From Lelliottia wanjuensis (GTDB lineage Bacteria > Pseudomonadota > Gammaproteobacteria > Enterobacterales > Enterobacteriaceae): a stretch of DNA of 64,000 nt. The translations under genes were made by a program, and so were the position numbers. Below the pieces are notes generated by a model. That model worked only from the letters and a program-made list of their open reading frames with translations, was not told the origin of the DNA and made no database searches. Of the stretch, positions 44,475 to 51,173 are shown piece by piece (the stretch's first letter is position 1; each line of letters opens with the position of its first letter). The DNA lies in contig NZ_JASSOT010000063.1 in assembly GCF_030238365.1 (NCBI RefSeq), forward strand, positions 124,001 to 188,000, read 5' to 3'.

Positions 44475-45584
44475 TCAGCCCATTAACTTGCGGTACTGCG
44501 CTGCGGCGTCCTCCGGCGGAAGATCGCCCGTCACCCCATCCGGGTTTGGTGGTTCATCTGGGGGTGTGTTGCGGCGTATGTCGGCAATCTCTGCCGCTAA
44601 CTTTTGATTCTGCAATTCCAGGCGCTCTATATTGAGCTCCGTCTGCCTTGAGTCTGCCCCGCGAACTACCAGCAAGCGTGCCAGTTCGCGCCGTGCGGCG
44701 TCTTTGTCAGCAATGGCGATTTGCACACCGTTCATCGTGACTTTCACACCCTGGAACAGGTGGCGCTCGTCTCCCTCTATATCGCGAGTATCCGGAAAAT
44801 ATGCTTCACCCCTGCCCTCTCCCAGACAGCGCGGGCAGTCAGGGTTGGGATCGGAGTTATCGACAAAACCAACACCCCCAGAAACATCCGGTGGCGGATT
44901 CTTGTCTATCTCCGCGCGCTTCTCTGCCTGTAGTTGCTCCTCGATATCACGCCATTGGTATTTGTGGTTATCGCCCCAGCAATAACGGCAATTTACGCGC
45001 CGGTACTGACTCAACGCATTAGGATCGGCATTAACGATCGCAGTGAGCTGCGTAATCAGATCATCCAGCTCGACGGCGTAGCGTTTTTGGCGCTCGTTTC
45101 GCAGGGCGTGAAGGTAGCGGGAAACCTTAATATTTCTTAATACCTGTGATGCACCTGCGTAAGCTACATTCCCCTCGCCGCTGTAGCCCGCCAGGCGGTA
45201 CGCATCAACGCGGGATTTTCCCTGCACAACATGATCGGCAAATAGCGCCTGCTGCTCAGAGATTCCGTAATCCGCGGGGGCTACGGCGGCGCGTTCGGGT
45301 AACGCCGGGGAGGTTTTCGCAGCAGTGCCAGCCAGTGCGGCTGCGGGCACTTTTTGCGGGTTTTTAATCTGCGAATTCGCAGTTTTTTTCGGGGCTTTTT
45401 TTTGCGAATTCGCACTCTGTTTTTTCTGCGAATTCGCAGTTTTATAACCAGCTATTTTTATGTAGCGTTTGGCGCTGGAAAAGGCCAGCCCTTCGCGTTC
45501 GCACCATGCTTTGGGTGAAATCCCTGTTTCGGCATACTCTGCGAGAAACCGGGCGTGTAACTCTTCCCAGTTCTGCCGGGCCAT
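44475..45584 (-). CDS. Terminase small subunit, long form with zinc-finger-like insert
   Basis: A 369-residue protein, more than twice the P22 gp3 length. Residues 1-45 form a DNA-binding helix-turn-helix (ISPKAWCEREGLAFSSAKRY). Repeats of ANSQKK follow (about 49-72). The Terminase_2 domain lies at about 108-190 (ISEQQALFADHVVQGKSRVD, AYAGASQVLRNIKVSRYL). A CRYCWG ... CPRCLGEG zinc-finger-like pair occurs at about 200-257, and a helical C terminus follows. It recognises the pac site and recruits the large subunit. Palindromes within the gene are listed separately. Confidence 0.85.
   Translation of the reverse strand: MARQNWEELHARFLAEYAETGISPKAWCEREGLAFSSAKRYIKIAGYKTANSQKKQSANSQKKAPKKTANSQIKNPQKVPAAALAGTAAKTSPALPERAAVAPADYGISEQQALFADHVVQGKSRVDAYRLAGYSGEGNVAYAGASQVLRNIKVSRYLHALRNERQKRYAVELDDLITQLTAIVNADPNALSQYRRVNCRYCWGDNHKYQWRDIEEQLQAEKRAEIDKNPPPDVSGGVGFVDNSDPNPDCPRCLGEGRGEAYFPDTRDIEGDERHLFQGVKVTMNGVQIAIADKDAARRELARLLVVRGADSRQTELNIERLELQNQKLAAEIADIRRNTPPDEPPNPDGVTGDLPPEDAAAQYRKLMG
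45369..45439. repeat. Three copies of the palindrome TGCGAATTCGCA, candidate pac site
   Basis: Perfect 12-bp palindromes at 45370-45381, 45403-45414 and 45427-45438; the first and third extend to 14 bp (CTGCGAATTCGCAG). They encode the ANSQ repeats of the small terminase. In P22 the pac site lies inside the small terminase gene, so this cluster is a natural candidate. Confidence 0.7.
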
Positions 45585-45609
45585 AATGCCTCCCTCTCAC
45601 ATAATCATT

Positions 45610-45633
45610 AAAAAGCCCACTGATTAGCGGGCT
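45610..45633 (-). terminator. Terminator between lysis-side genes and terminase
   Basis: On the minus strand AGCCCGC and GTGGGCT flank the loop TAATCA, followed by TTTTTA. In the late transcript Q antitermination would let polymerase pass. Confidence 0.7.
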
Positions 45634-45642
45634 GTGTGATGA

Positions 45643-45777
45643 TCACTTTTTCTTCTGAGACTTCCCGGCCTTGTCCAGTGCGATGGCGACCGCCTGCGCC
45701 TGGGGTTTGCCTGCGGCAATTTCAGTTTTAATGTTTTCGCTTACGGTTTTCTGGGAAGAGCCTTTTTTCAGTGGCAT
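45643..45777 (-). CDS. Small basic phage protein (44 aa)
   Basis: I translated [20 protein letters not shown] and an Ala/Gln/Lys-rich end ([20 protein letters not shown]). This short lysine-rich protein with the [15 protein letters not shown] pattern is common beside terminase genes in enteric phages. A role in DNA packaging or binding is possible; not established. Confidence 0.75.
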   Translation of the reverse strand: MPLKKGSSQKTVSENIKTEIAAGKPQAQAVAIALDKAGKSQKKK

Positions 45778-45842
45778 GGCGATCGCTCCGGGTTGGTTGA
45801 GTAATCATTATCGAGCGCCATCAGAATGACGCTCTGTAGTGA

Positions 45843-46259
45843 CTACTTGAAATTAGCAATGCGACTTGCGAGAACGTTGGCGTAATCAGTCATTGCTTCA
45901 GCCTGGAGGATCAGGCGGCTTTTCTCATTTGCGTCCAGTTCAGTAAATACCGGATTACCCTCAATGAAGGCTGTCAGCTTTGAGAGGCGATCACGCAGCT
46001 GATCCAGTTCTTCGATAACGCGCGCCTGATGCGGCGGGAAAACTGGATGATATGTGCGCTCAAAAACATCCGCCGGACTCCAGCTGATATAGCCGCTGAA
46101 ATCAGGGTGGTTTGGCTTGCCGCCGTCGGTGTATTCAACCAGATAGCCTGCGTCCTCTGGATTTTCATCAGCAGGAACAGTCCAGCCGCGCAGGGCGTTA
46201 TATTCTTGACGGTTCATCGGTTTTGCGTTGATTGTTTTTGTTCCGGTGTATTGCTTCAT
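45843..46259 (-). CDS. Phage protein with crAss001_48-related C-terminal domain
   Basis: A 138-residue protein. The first 75 residues (MKQYTGTKTINAKPMNRQEY... GYLVEYTDGGKPNHPDFSGY) match a phage domain often seen alone, including the SWSPADVFERTY ending. The last 55 form a helical pair (ARVIEELDQLRDRLSKLTAF... MTDYANVLASRIANFK) like crAss001_48-type proteins. Function unknown. It takes the place where spanin genes often lie but has no membrane segment or lipobox. Confidence 0.68.
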   Translation of the reverse strand: MKQYTGTKTINAKPMNRQEYNALRGWTVPADENPEDAGYLVEYTDGGKPNHPDFSGYISWSPADVFERTYHPVFPPHQARVIEELDQLRDRLSKLTAFIEGNPVFTELDANEKSRLILQAEAMTDYANVLASRIANFK

Positions 46260-46319
46260 TGTTCGATCCTATACAGGTAAGAAAAAGCCCCGCGTTTGCG
46301 AGGCCGTTAGCTGTTGTGG

Positions 46320-46682
46320 TTAGGTGCGGTCATCCCATTGTGCCGGGTCGGGGCGAACGTCGATATGCGTGAACGTGTCGTAACGTCCGATCCCGTAGCT
46401 GTCCGGGTATTTGCGTTCAAAGTAATCCGCCACGGCGTCAGGGCTCTGGCCGGTTACTTTGATATCAGCGGCGATGCCCTGAACGTGCTGCGAGTTGGTT
46501 ACGCCGCCTACCGCTTTGTTATGGGTCGGGCAGCGGCAGGCGCAATCGAGCGTGACGGGCGCGTTAAAGTGGCCGCGCACGTCTTCAAGAACGCTCAACA
46601 GTTCGACGTCAACCGCGGTAAAGCCACAGCCGCACTTACATGCAAATTCACTGCGGTTAAAGTGCGGGGATACGTTACCCAT
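46320..46682 (-). CDS. Endolysin, M15-family D-Ala peptidase
   Basis: A 120-residue zinc peptidase. The motifs SQHVQGIAADI and THIDVR carry the metal-binding His/Asp/His set of the M15 (VanY/Ply-type) L-alanyl-D-glutamate or DD-peptidase endolysins. A CKCGCG cluster sits near the N terminus. It has no signal peptide, so it depends on the holin just upstream, with which it overlaps by 8 bases. Confidence 0.88.
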   Translation of the reverse strand: MGNVSPHFNRSEFACKCGCGFTAVDVELLSVLEDVRGHFNAPVTLDCACRCPTHNKAVGGVTNSQHVQGIAADIKVTGQSPDAVADYFERKYPDSYGIGRYDTFTHIDVRPDPAQWDDRT

Positions 46683-47022
46683 TCTTTTCTCCTGTCAGGC
46701 TAATACCTGTTCGTTTTTTAAAGTAGAAAGCAAGGATCTGGCCGACGCCGTGACTACCCAGCAGCGCGATGGCGATTGCCACAGCGCCAGGCAACACCTT
46801 TACACCAAACACTGGCGGAATAACTGGTATCCACGGTCTGACCAGGTAAAACAGCATCAGGCAAATGATCAGGTCGCCCAGGCGTTCACGGAACTTTCCG
46901 CCACCCAGACACCAGCGGCCCAGCTCACCCAGAACCAGAGTAAGCGCGATATCTAAAGCCTCATGCGGGGTGGAAAATAACAGCCGCAGCCACTCCAGGA
47001 ATGCGCCAGATTTGTGTGGCAT
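46675..47022 (-). CDS. Holin
   Basis: A 115-residue protein with about three hydrophobic segments (residues 20-35, 48-70 and 75-100) and a charged C terminus (FYFKKRTGISLTGEKNG). Position directly upstream of the endolysin, size and topology make it the holin that opens the inner membrane. It follows three tandem terminators, as lambda S follows tR'. Confidence 0.82.
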   Translation of the reverse strand: MPHKSGAFLEWLRLLFSTPHEALDIALTLVLGELGRWCLGGGKFRERLGDLIICLMLFYLVRPWIPVIPPVFGVKVLPGAVAIAIALLGSHGVGQILAFYFKKRTGISLTGEKNG

Positions 47023-47036
47023 TTTGTTTGGTCCAT

Positions 47037-47063
47037 AAAAAATGCCCGCGCAGTGGCGGGCAT
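47037..47063 (-). terminator. Late terminator 3 (tR'-like), just before holin
   Basis: A perfect hairpin ATGCCCGCC / GCGGGCAT type stem is followed by TTTTTT on the minus strand, immediately upstream of the holin gene. Confidence 0.85.
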
Positions 47064-47070
47064 CGGGAAT

Positions 47071-47094
47071 AAAAAACCCCGGAAGTGACCGGGG
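47071..47094 (-). terminator. Late terminator 2 (tR'-like)
   Basis: CCCCGGTCACTTCCGGGG followed by TTTTTT on the minus strand. It precedes terminator 3 by less than 10 bases. Confidence 0.85.
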
Positions 47095-47198
47095 AAGGAG
47101 TACTGATGGCAGTTATCTTTCTGAAAATCCCGCTGCCTGATTTAACGACAATCCGGTAAGGAATGAGGTAACAGTGGGATTTTCGGAAAGCAGAAACG

Positions 47199-47223
47199 AA
47201 AAAACCCCGCCGGAGCGAGGTTT
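47199..47223 (-). terminator. Late terminator 1
   Basis: AACCTCGC and GCGGGGTT flank the loop TCCG with a T-run on the minus strand, just past the 84-codon frame at 47239. Confidence 0.78.
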
Positions 47224-47238
47224 GATGATGTGCGATTG

Positions 47239-47454
47239 TCAGCGTCGTGGGGTGTTGAAAGTCAGCTCTATGAGCTTGATAGCGTCGCCATTGTCAGAGT
47301 TTTTATTTTCCGTTCTGACCAACTTAATCAGAGGGCTATTCTCTTCAATGTGCTGTGCGATGTCTCGCAGCCACTCCGCGAATTCTTTGGGGCTCTCAAT
47401 CTTTTCCATTGTGCTTCCTGCGATGCTTGTAACGTAACGGGCGTAATTTCCCAT
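47239..47454 (-). CDS. Hypothetical protein between Q and the late terminators
   Basis: A soluble helical protein of 71 residues from MGNYARYVTSIAGSTMEKIE, or 84 residues if the upstream TTG at 47493 is used. It contains PKEFAEWLRDIAQHIEENSP and ends TFNTPRR. No family recognised. It lies where the late promoter pR' is expected, so the promoter may be inside or just before it. Confidence 0.6.
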   Translation of the reverse strand: MGNYARYVTSIAGSTMEKIESPKEFAEWLRDIAQHIEENSPLIKLVRTENKNSDNGDAIKLIELTFNTPRR

Positions 47455-47515
47455 CGTTAGAAACAGCGTAGCCAATTCTGGCCGCTTTTTCAATGGCGCA
47501 CAATGTAAGAGGTTA

Positions 47516-48268
47516 TTAATGGGTCACTTTACACAGAGATCGCTCAGCGCTGGATTCTTCCATATGGCAATGCTCCACCAGTCGGTCGAAGAATAATTTA
47601 TAGGTTCGGCTCCAGGTTGATTTGGGGATTCCCAGTGCGGCGTATATCTCCGCCTCCTTCAGTCGTGGGTATCCGCGCCCGGCGCAGCGTTTGCACTGCG
47701 AATACACCGGCACACCCTGCAGATCTGTTTTCTCTTTGTCGAGTACTTCACCGCGGCCACGGCAGCGGCATTCATTCTTAATAGCGCCCTTCCCGTTGCA
47801 TGGTTTACAGATAACGCGGATCTGCTCCCTGTCTTGCTCCTGCGGGAGCCAGGTATCACGCACGCGCCAGGCCTTCATCGTGAACACCTCAGCGTCTATA
47901 AATCCAGTACCGCTGCAGCAATCGCATTTCGCTGTGCTGGCGGCGCTGAGCGAGTAATCACGGAACACGTATTCCGCCAGGGTGCGCAGGAATGCACGGC
48001 GGCTTTGCGTTCCCATCTTTTGCAGTGCACGGTTTTTCTTGCTGCGCTCAGTCGCCAGTTGCTCGATGTAGTTCGTGATGCTATCCGGCGGCAGAACGCC
48101 CGCCTTTGCCAGATAGAGCTCAATGCCGATCGCTGATTGGGCGGCGGCCATGCCAAGCGAAGCCATTACATCAGTGATAGTCAGGGTGTCAGCCGTCATA
48201 CCGCAGGGAACTGCACCGGGCGTCATAGATTTTGGGGAGAAATATTTAACGATGGCTTCCAGTTTCAT
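47516..48268 (-). CDS. Late antitermination protein Q (phage 82/DnaJ-like zinc type)
   Basis: The 250-residue product starts at MKLEAIVKYFSPKSMTPG; the longer upstream frame was rejected because this ATG overlaps the preceding gene stop. Two CxxCxGxG zinc modules (CDCCSGTG and CKPCNGKG) and a third, CKRCAGRGYP, precede a C-terminal helix-turn-helix (AEIYAALGIPKSTWSRTYKLF). This is the Antiterm family of Q proteins, which load on RNA polymerase at the late promoter and allow readthrough of the terminators seen downstream. Confidence 0.88.
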   Translation of the reverse strand: MKLEAIVKYFSPKSMTPGAVPCGMTADTLTITDVMASLGMAAAQSAIGIELYLAKAGVLPPDSITNYIEQLATERSKKNRALQKMGTQSRRAFLRTLAEYVFRDYSLSAASTAKCDCCSGTGFIDAEVFTMKAWRVRDTWLPQEQDREQIRVICKPCNGKGAIKNECRCRGRGEVLDKEKTDLQGVPVYSQCKRCAGRGYPRLKEAEIYAALGIPKSTWSRTYKLFFDRLVEHCHMEESSAERSLCKVTH

Positions 48269-48405
48269 TTCTTTTCTTCCTTCAGTAAACGGGCGGCGTA
48301 GTTCTGGAGTATGCGGTAATCCACCAGCAAAGAGCCCGCCAGGCGGAAACGGCGCAGTGCACCCCATTTGCGGCGAAGTTCGAAAATGATGCTCAGATGG
48401 GTCAT
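48265..48405 (-). CDS. Small basic protein coupled to Q (46 aa)
   Basis: I translated MTHLSIIFELRRKWGALRRF and LLVDYRILQNYAARLLKEEK. Both ends overlap neighbours by four bases (ATGA), so it is translated in series with the methyltransferase and Q. Arg/Lys-rich and helical; such small genes precede Q in several enteric phages. Function unknown. Confidence 0.7.
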   Translation of the reverse strand: MTHLSIIFELRRKWGALRRFRLAGSLLVDYRILQNYAARLLKEEKK

Positions 48406-49115
48406 GCGATCACCTCGCTGAGTCTCTGGCGCGCAATGGTGAAAATATCCGGGTCTTTTTCAATACCAACGAAGCGGCGGCCAGACTGATAGCAGGCCAC
48501 CCCGGCGGTACCGCTGCCCATAGTGAAATCCAGAATTATTTCGCCTGGGTTGCTGTAGGTGTCGATCAGGTATTTGATTAGCGCAACGGGTTTTTGGGTT
48601 GGGTGGATACGTGGTGTGTCTTTGGGAAAAAATTGAACCGTGCGCGGATAACGCTCGCTACTGCTGTATTCGGTGATTTTTTCAGCTTTACCGTAACATG
48701 TAGATTTTTGCCCCTGGCGCCTTGCTTTAACATGTTTCTTACCCAGTGTTTTTTGTGGGTTATACGTTGCTTGTTGGCGATAAAAAACCTGGATATTTTC
48801 ATGGGCACGCATTGGCTGTTTTTTCGCATTCAGAAAACCCGTGGCGGAGCTCTTCTCCCAGATCCACTCACTGCGCCAGTGCTTCAAATTGCTGCCAATC
48901 AAAACGCTGGTAAACGGCTGCGCTGAAAAAAGCACAAACGCCGCACTGGGTTTTGCAACGCGGTAAAGGCATTCCCACATTTCACCCAGATCAATAACGC
49001 TGTCCCACTTGCATTGCGTGGTTCCGTAGGGGATATCAGCGCAAACCAGGTCAATAGAGCCCGCGGGGATTCTGTTCATTGCTGTAAGGCAGCATTCGTT
49101 GATGAGAGTTATCAT
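48402..49115 (-). CDS. DNA methyltransferase (N6-adenine or N4-cytosine, beta class)
   Basis: A 237-residue protein from MITLINECCLTAM. Catalytic motif IV appears first as ADIPYG (residues about 27-32, DPPY variant) and SAM motif I near the C terminus as DFTMGSGTAG, the order of beta-class amino-methyltransferases. TPRIHPTQKPVALIKYLI is also typical. No restriction enzyme is beside it, so it probably protects phage DNA or alters expression. The DPPY to IPYG change is seen in working phage enzymes. Confidence 0.88.
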   Translation of the reverse strand: MITLINECCLTAMNRIPAGSIDLVCADIPYGTTQCKWDSVIDLGEMWECLYRVAKPSAAFVLFSAQPFTSVLIGSNLKHWRSEWIWEKSSATGFLNAKKQPMRAHENIQVFYRQQATYNPQKTLGKKHVKARRQGQKSTCYGKAEKITEYSSSERYPRTVQFFPKDTPRIHPTQKPVALIKYLIDTYSNPGEIILDFTMGSGTAGVACYQSGRRFVGIEKDPDIFTIARQRLSEVIA

Positions 49116-49414
49116 GACGGCAGCCCTATTTCTGCGCGCACCTGTTCCAGCAGTTCGCCTTCTGTGCCGTAGTGCGCCTCCCATGTTTTACGGCCAGCAT
49201 GAATGGCAACGCCGTGGCCGCCAGCGCGGTGATGAATATGGCAAAGAGGGATTACGTGGAAGTTATCGGCGCGAACGGACAGGCCCGTGCCTTTACTGCA
49301 GTGGTGAATTTCCGCGGGTGTTTCGCCCAGGTTCAGATTGCGACAGACAATGCAGCCCAGCGCAGCGACGCGGGAGAGGTGGAGTATTTCGGCTTTGGTC
49401 TTTGACTTGCTCAT
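49112..49414 (-). CDS. Ref-family recombination enhancement nuclease
   Basis: A 100-residue HNH-like protein: SRVAALGCIVCRNLNLGETP, AEIHHCSKGTGL, HVIPLCHIHHRAGG, GRKTWEAHYGTEGELLEQV. This is the Ref family. P1 Ref is a RecA-dependent nuclease that cuts at D-loops and raises recombination; the phage copies here are shorter, mainly the catalytic domain. It overlaps the methyltransferase start by four bases. Confidence 0.86.
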   Translation of the reverse strand: MSKSKTKAEILHLSRVAALGCIVCRNLNLGETPAEIHHCSKGTGLSVRADNFHVIPLCHIHHRAGGHGVAIHAGRKTWEAHYGTEGELLEQVRAEIGLPS

Positions 49415-49491
49415 GCGGCACCGCCAGCACGAACAGAAACACCGCCCTGATTAGCGCGGTGTGAATTGGGTATTGCGGTTGTAGGCGTCAT
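49411..49491 (-). CDS. Short ORF translationally coupled to Ref (26 aa)
   Basis: The frame MTPTTAIPNSHRANQGGVSV ends in a TGA overlapping the Ref ATG. A GGAG ribosome site lies 8 bases before its ATG. It could be a coupling leader or a small protein; no family. Confidence 0.4.
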   Translation of the reverse strand: MTPTTAIPNSHRANQGGVSVRAGGAA

Positions 49492-49549
49492 CACATTACT
49501 CCGGTGATGGCGCTAAAGGCTGTATCAGTTGTTCAGGCTGATTTGATTA

Positions 49550-49735
49550 TTATAAATCAAGTTGGCCGTTCTTTGCATCCCTCTTGGCGATCATTTCCAT
49601 AATCATTTCAGGCTCAACAATAATCTGACGTTCGGTAAGCGGGCGTGCGATGCATCGATTATCCGGCAGCACGCTCACCTGATACTCTCCAACTCCATGC
49701 GAAACCAAAAAATCAATCAAGTCTTCAATTTTCAT
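49550..49735 (-). CDS. Hypothetical protein (61 aa)
   Basis: A small protein (MKIEDLIDFLVSHGVGEYQV, then EPEMIMEMIAKRDAKNGQLD). It is preceded by an AAAGGATT ribosome-like site. It may be a nin-region protein; not recognised. Confidence 0.6.
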   Translation of the reverse strand: MKIEDLIDFLVSHGVGEYQVSVLPDNRCIARPLTERQIIVEPEMIMEMIAKRDAKNGQLDL

Positions 49736-50048
49736 TATGAAATCCCAAAGGATTGATCCTCCCCTGCCGGGGGTTTTCCGTTTTACCTTTCAGCGCTGAA
49801 GTTTCATTTAAGATGCTGTTTCTGGATGTGTCTAATAGGCTCCGTAGATCGAATTGAAGTTATCGATCTGTTTTACCGATCGATTAACCACAGTTTGAAG
49901 GTGGGATTGATTGTCAATAGCTGCTGATGCGATTAACGCCTGATTCTTGATTGTTCGGGGTTGATGGTCTATGGGTCGTAGTGGGAGGGCGGGAAATGTA
50001 AATATTATGTAAATTAAATTTAGGATGGGATTGATGGAATGGAAATGT
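49736..50048. other. Intergenic region before the candidate toxin
   Basis: Contains a short CCCC/GGGG hairpin with TTTT near 49758-49778 (plus-strand orientation) and AT-rich DNA with no supported frame. Confidence 0.4.
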
Positions 50049-50083
50049 TAAAGGCGCGCCAGCCGGTAAGCTGGGCGCGCCTT
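50049..50083. terminator. Strong terminator-like hairpin after the candidate toxin
   Basis: AAGGCGCGCC ... GGCGCGCCTT with AGC/GCT inside makes a very stable stem with one bulge. It closes the small-toxin mRNA on the minus strand. Confidence 0.8.
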
Positions 50084-50100
50084 ATTTACGTTTCCTGCTA

Positions 50101-50181
50101 TTACAGGAACAGCAGGATCAGCTGTAAAACAGCAATGATGACCCGTATTACCTGTTTAACCAGGTGTCGGCTTAACATCAT
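50101..50181 (-). CDS. 26-residue hydrophobic peptide, candidate type I toxin
   Basis: I translated MMLSRHLVKQVIRVIIAVLQ and LILLFL: a short basic start followed by one membrane helix. A good ribosome site (AGAGG, 8 bases before the tandem ATGs) and a strong terminator just downstream mark it as expressed. Size, layout and long untranslated leader region resemble DinQ, Zor or Ibs type toxins. Two similar plus-strand RNA-like elements lie upstream. The family is not one I can name. Confidence 0.62.
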   Translation of the reverse strand: MMLSRHLVKQVIRVIIAVLQLILLFL

Positions 50182-50251
50182 CCGTTTTCCTCTGCAGAGG
50201 ATTGCAGCCTGTCAGATCAGCTTTTACATTTCCCCGAATCTGGCGGGTTGA

Positions 50252-50290
50252 TTGTCACATCAAGGGCAGCTGCGCTCCAGGCTTAAGCTC
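50252..50290 (+). repeat. RNA-like element 1, copy of element 2
   Basis: TTGTCACATCAAGGGCAGCT and the following GCGCTCCAGG share most bases with element 2 at 50436. A weaker promoter-like sequence lies upstream (TTTACA near 50224). Probably a duplicated antisense RNA start, possibly degenerate. Confidence 0.55.
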
Positions 50291-50404
50291 TGACGGCACC
50301 ACCCGTTTCAGCGGGGAAAATCTGTCGGCGTAAACCCTATACACAGCAATGACATGACGGGTGGATTCTACTTAAGTTGTGGCCTTCTGGCTAACATTTT
50401 CATT

Positions 50405-50430
50405 TGAGTTCTGCGGGGAATAGTTTACTA
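50405..50430 (+). promoter_or_regulatory. Promoter of the candidate antisense RNA
   Basis: A TTGAGT -35 box and a TACTAT -10 box, with a spacer of about 16 bases, lie immediately before element 2. Confidence 0.6.
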
Positions 50431-50435
50431 TTATT

Positions 50436-50525
50436 TTGTCACGTCAAGGGCGGCTGCGGAAATCCAGGTTATCCGCTGTTCCCCAACAACAAAAACCCCA
50501 GGCCACCAGCCTGGGGTTTTTGCTT
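50436..50525 (+). ncRNA. Candidate antitoxin small RNA (element 2)
   Basis: A transcript from the promoter at 50405 would begin near GTCACGTCAAGGGCGGCTGC and end at a perfect terminator (AAACCCCAGGC / GCCTGGGGTTT plus T5) at 50490-50525, about 85 bases in all. It is divergent to the small hydrophobic peptide gene and partly antisense to its likely leader. Confidence 0.58.
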
Positions 50526-50535
50526 TTATCGCAAG

Positions 50536-50802
50536 TCACTTCACATTCTTCCGCTCCGTCTTACTGTGAACCTCCCACAGACTGATACCGCAACTGGCAA
50601 CGAACTCCGCCAGGTAATCCAGCCCTGACCATTCCCGGATGCCGCCGCGCGCCGCCTCCACGAACACGGCGACATCCTGATCCCGCCATACACCAAACAG
50701 GCGCCAGCCGCCGTCCTCTGTTTTTACCGCCGCAATACGCGTGAGGACGCCGGTCTGGTACAGGTCAGTGAAAGCCGGTTTCTTTCTGGTGATAATCCGC
50801 AT
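50536..50802 (-). CDS. Hypothetical phage protein (88 aa)
   Basis: A soluble protein (MRIITRKKPAFTDLYQTGVL, WRLFGVWRDQDVAVFVEAAR, CGISLWEVHSKT). Its basic N terminus and beta-rich core recur in plasmid- and phage-borne small proteins, but I cannot assign a family. It directly precedes a terminator on the opposite strand. Confidence 0.62.
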   Translation of the reverse strand: MRIITRKKPAFTDLYQTGVLTRIAAVKTEDGGWRLFGVWRDQDVAVFVEAARGGIREWSGLDYLAEFVASCGISLWEVHSKTERKNVK

Positions 50803-50804
50803 AA

Positions 50805-51173
50805 CTACAAACCTGAGATTTGTTGGTTACAAATAGCTGATTCGTCTTTTTTCTTTTTAGCCTGAATCATCGCAGCCACCATCTGCCAGTCATCCTGATA
50901 AATCACACCCAGCTCCAGCTTTTCTGCCAACGCGCGTTCTGCCCTGGCACCGGCTGATTGTTCCCAGCCTTCCAGCAGGAAAACAGCATCAGCGCAGCGC
51001 AGCATGGCACAGCAAATATCCATGTACTGAGGTTGGGTCAGGCCGTTCGGCAGCGTGGCCGGATTCATGACAGTGTGTCCACGATCCACCAGCTGCGCGG
51101 CAGCGTCGAAAAATGCTGGCCGGTTATATTCCGGTATGCCGGTCATAGGACCGGCTATGTAAATACGGGACAT
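50805..51173 (-). CDS. DUF4406 protein, nucleoside deoxyribosyltransferase-like
   Basis: The 122-residue product starts at MSRIYIAGPMTGIPEYNRPA, the family signature. GHTVMNPATLP and ADAVFLLEGWEQSAGARAER complete the fold of nucleoside 2-deoxyribosyltransferase-like proteins. The enzyme may act on modified nucleotides; the substrate is unknown. The start is inside a longer frame that was rejected. Confidence 0.82.
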   Translation of the reverse strand: MSRIYIAGPMTGIPEYNRPAFFDAAAQLVDRGHTVMNPATLPNGLTQPQYMDICCAMLRCADAVFLLEGWEQSAGARAERALAEKLELGVIYQDDWQMVAAMIQAKKKKDESAICNQQISGL

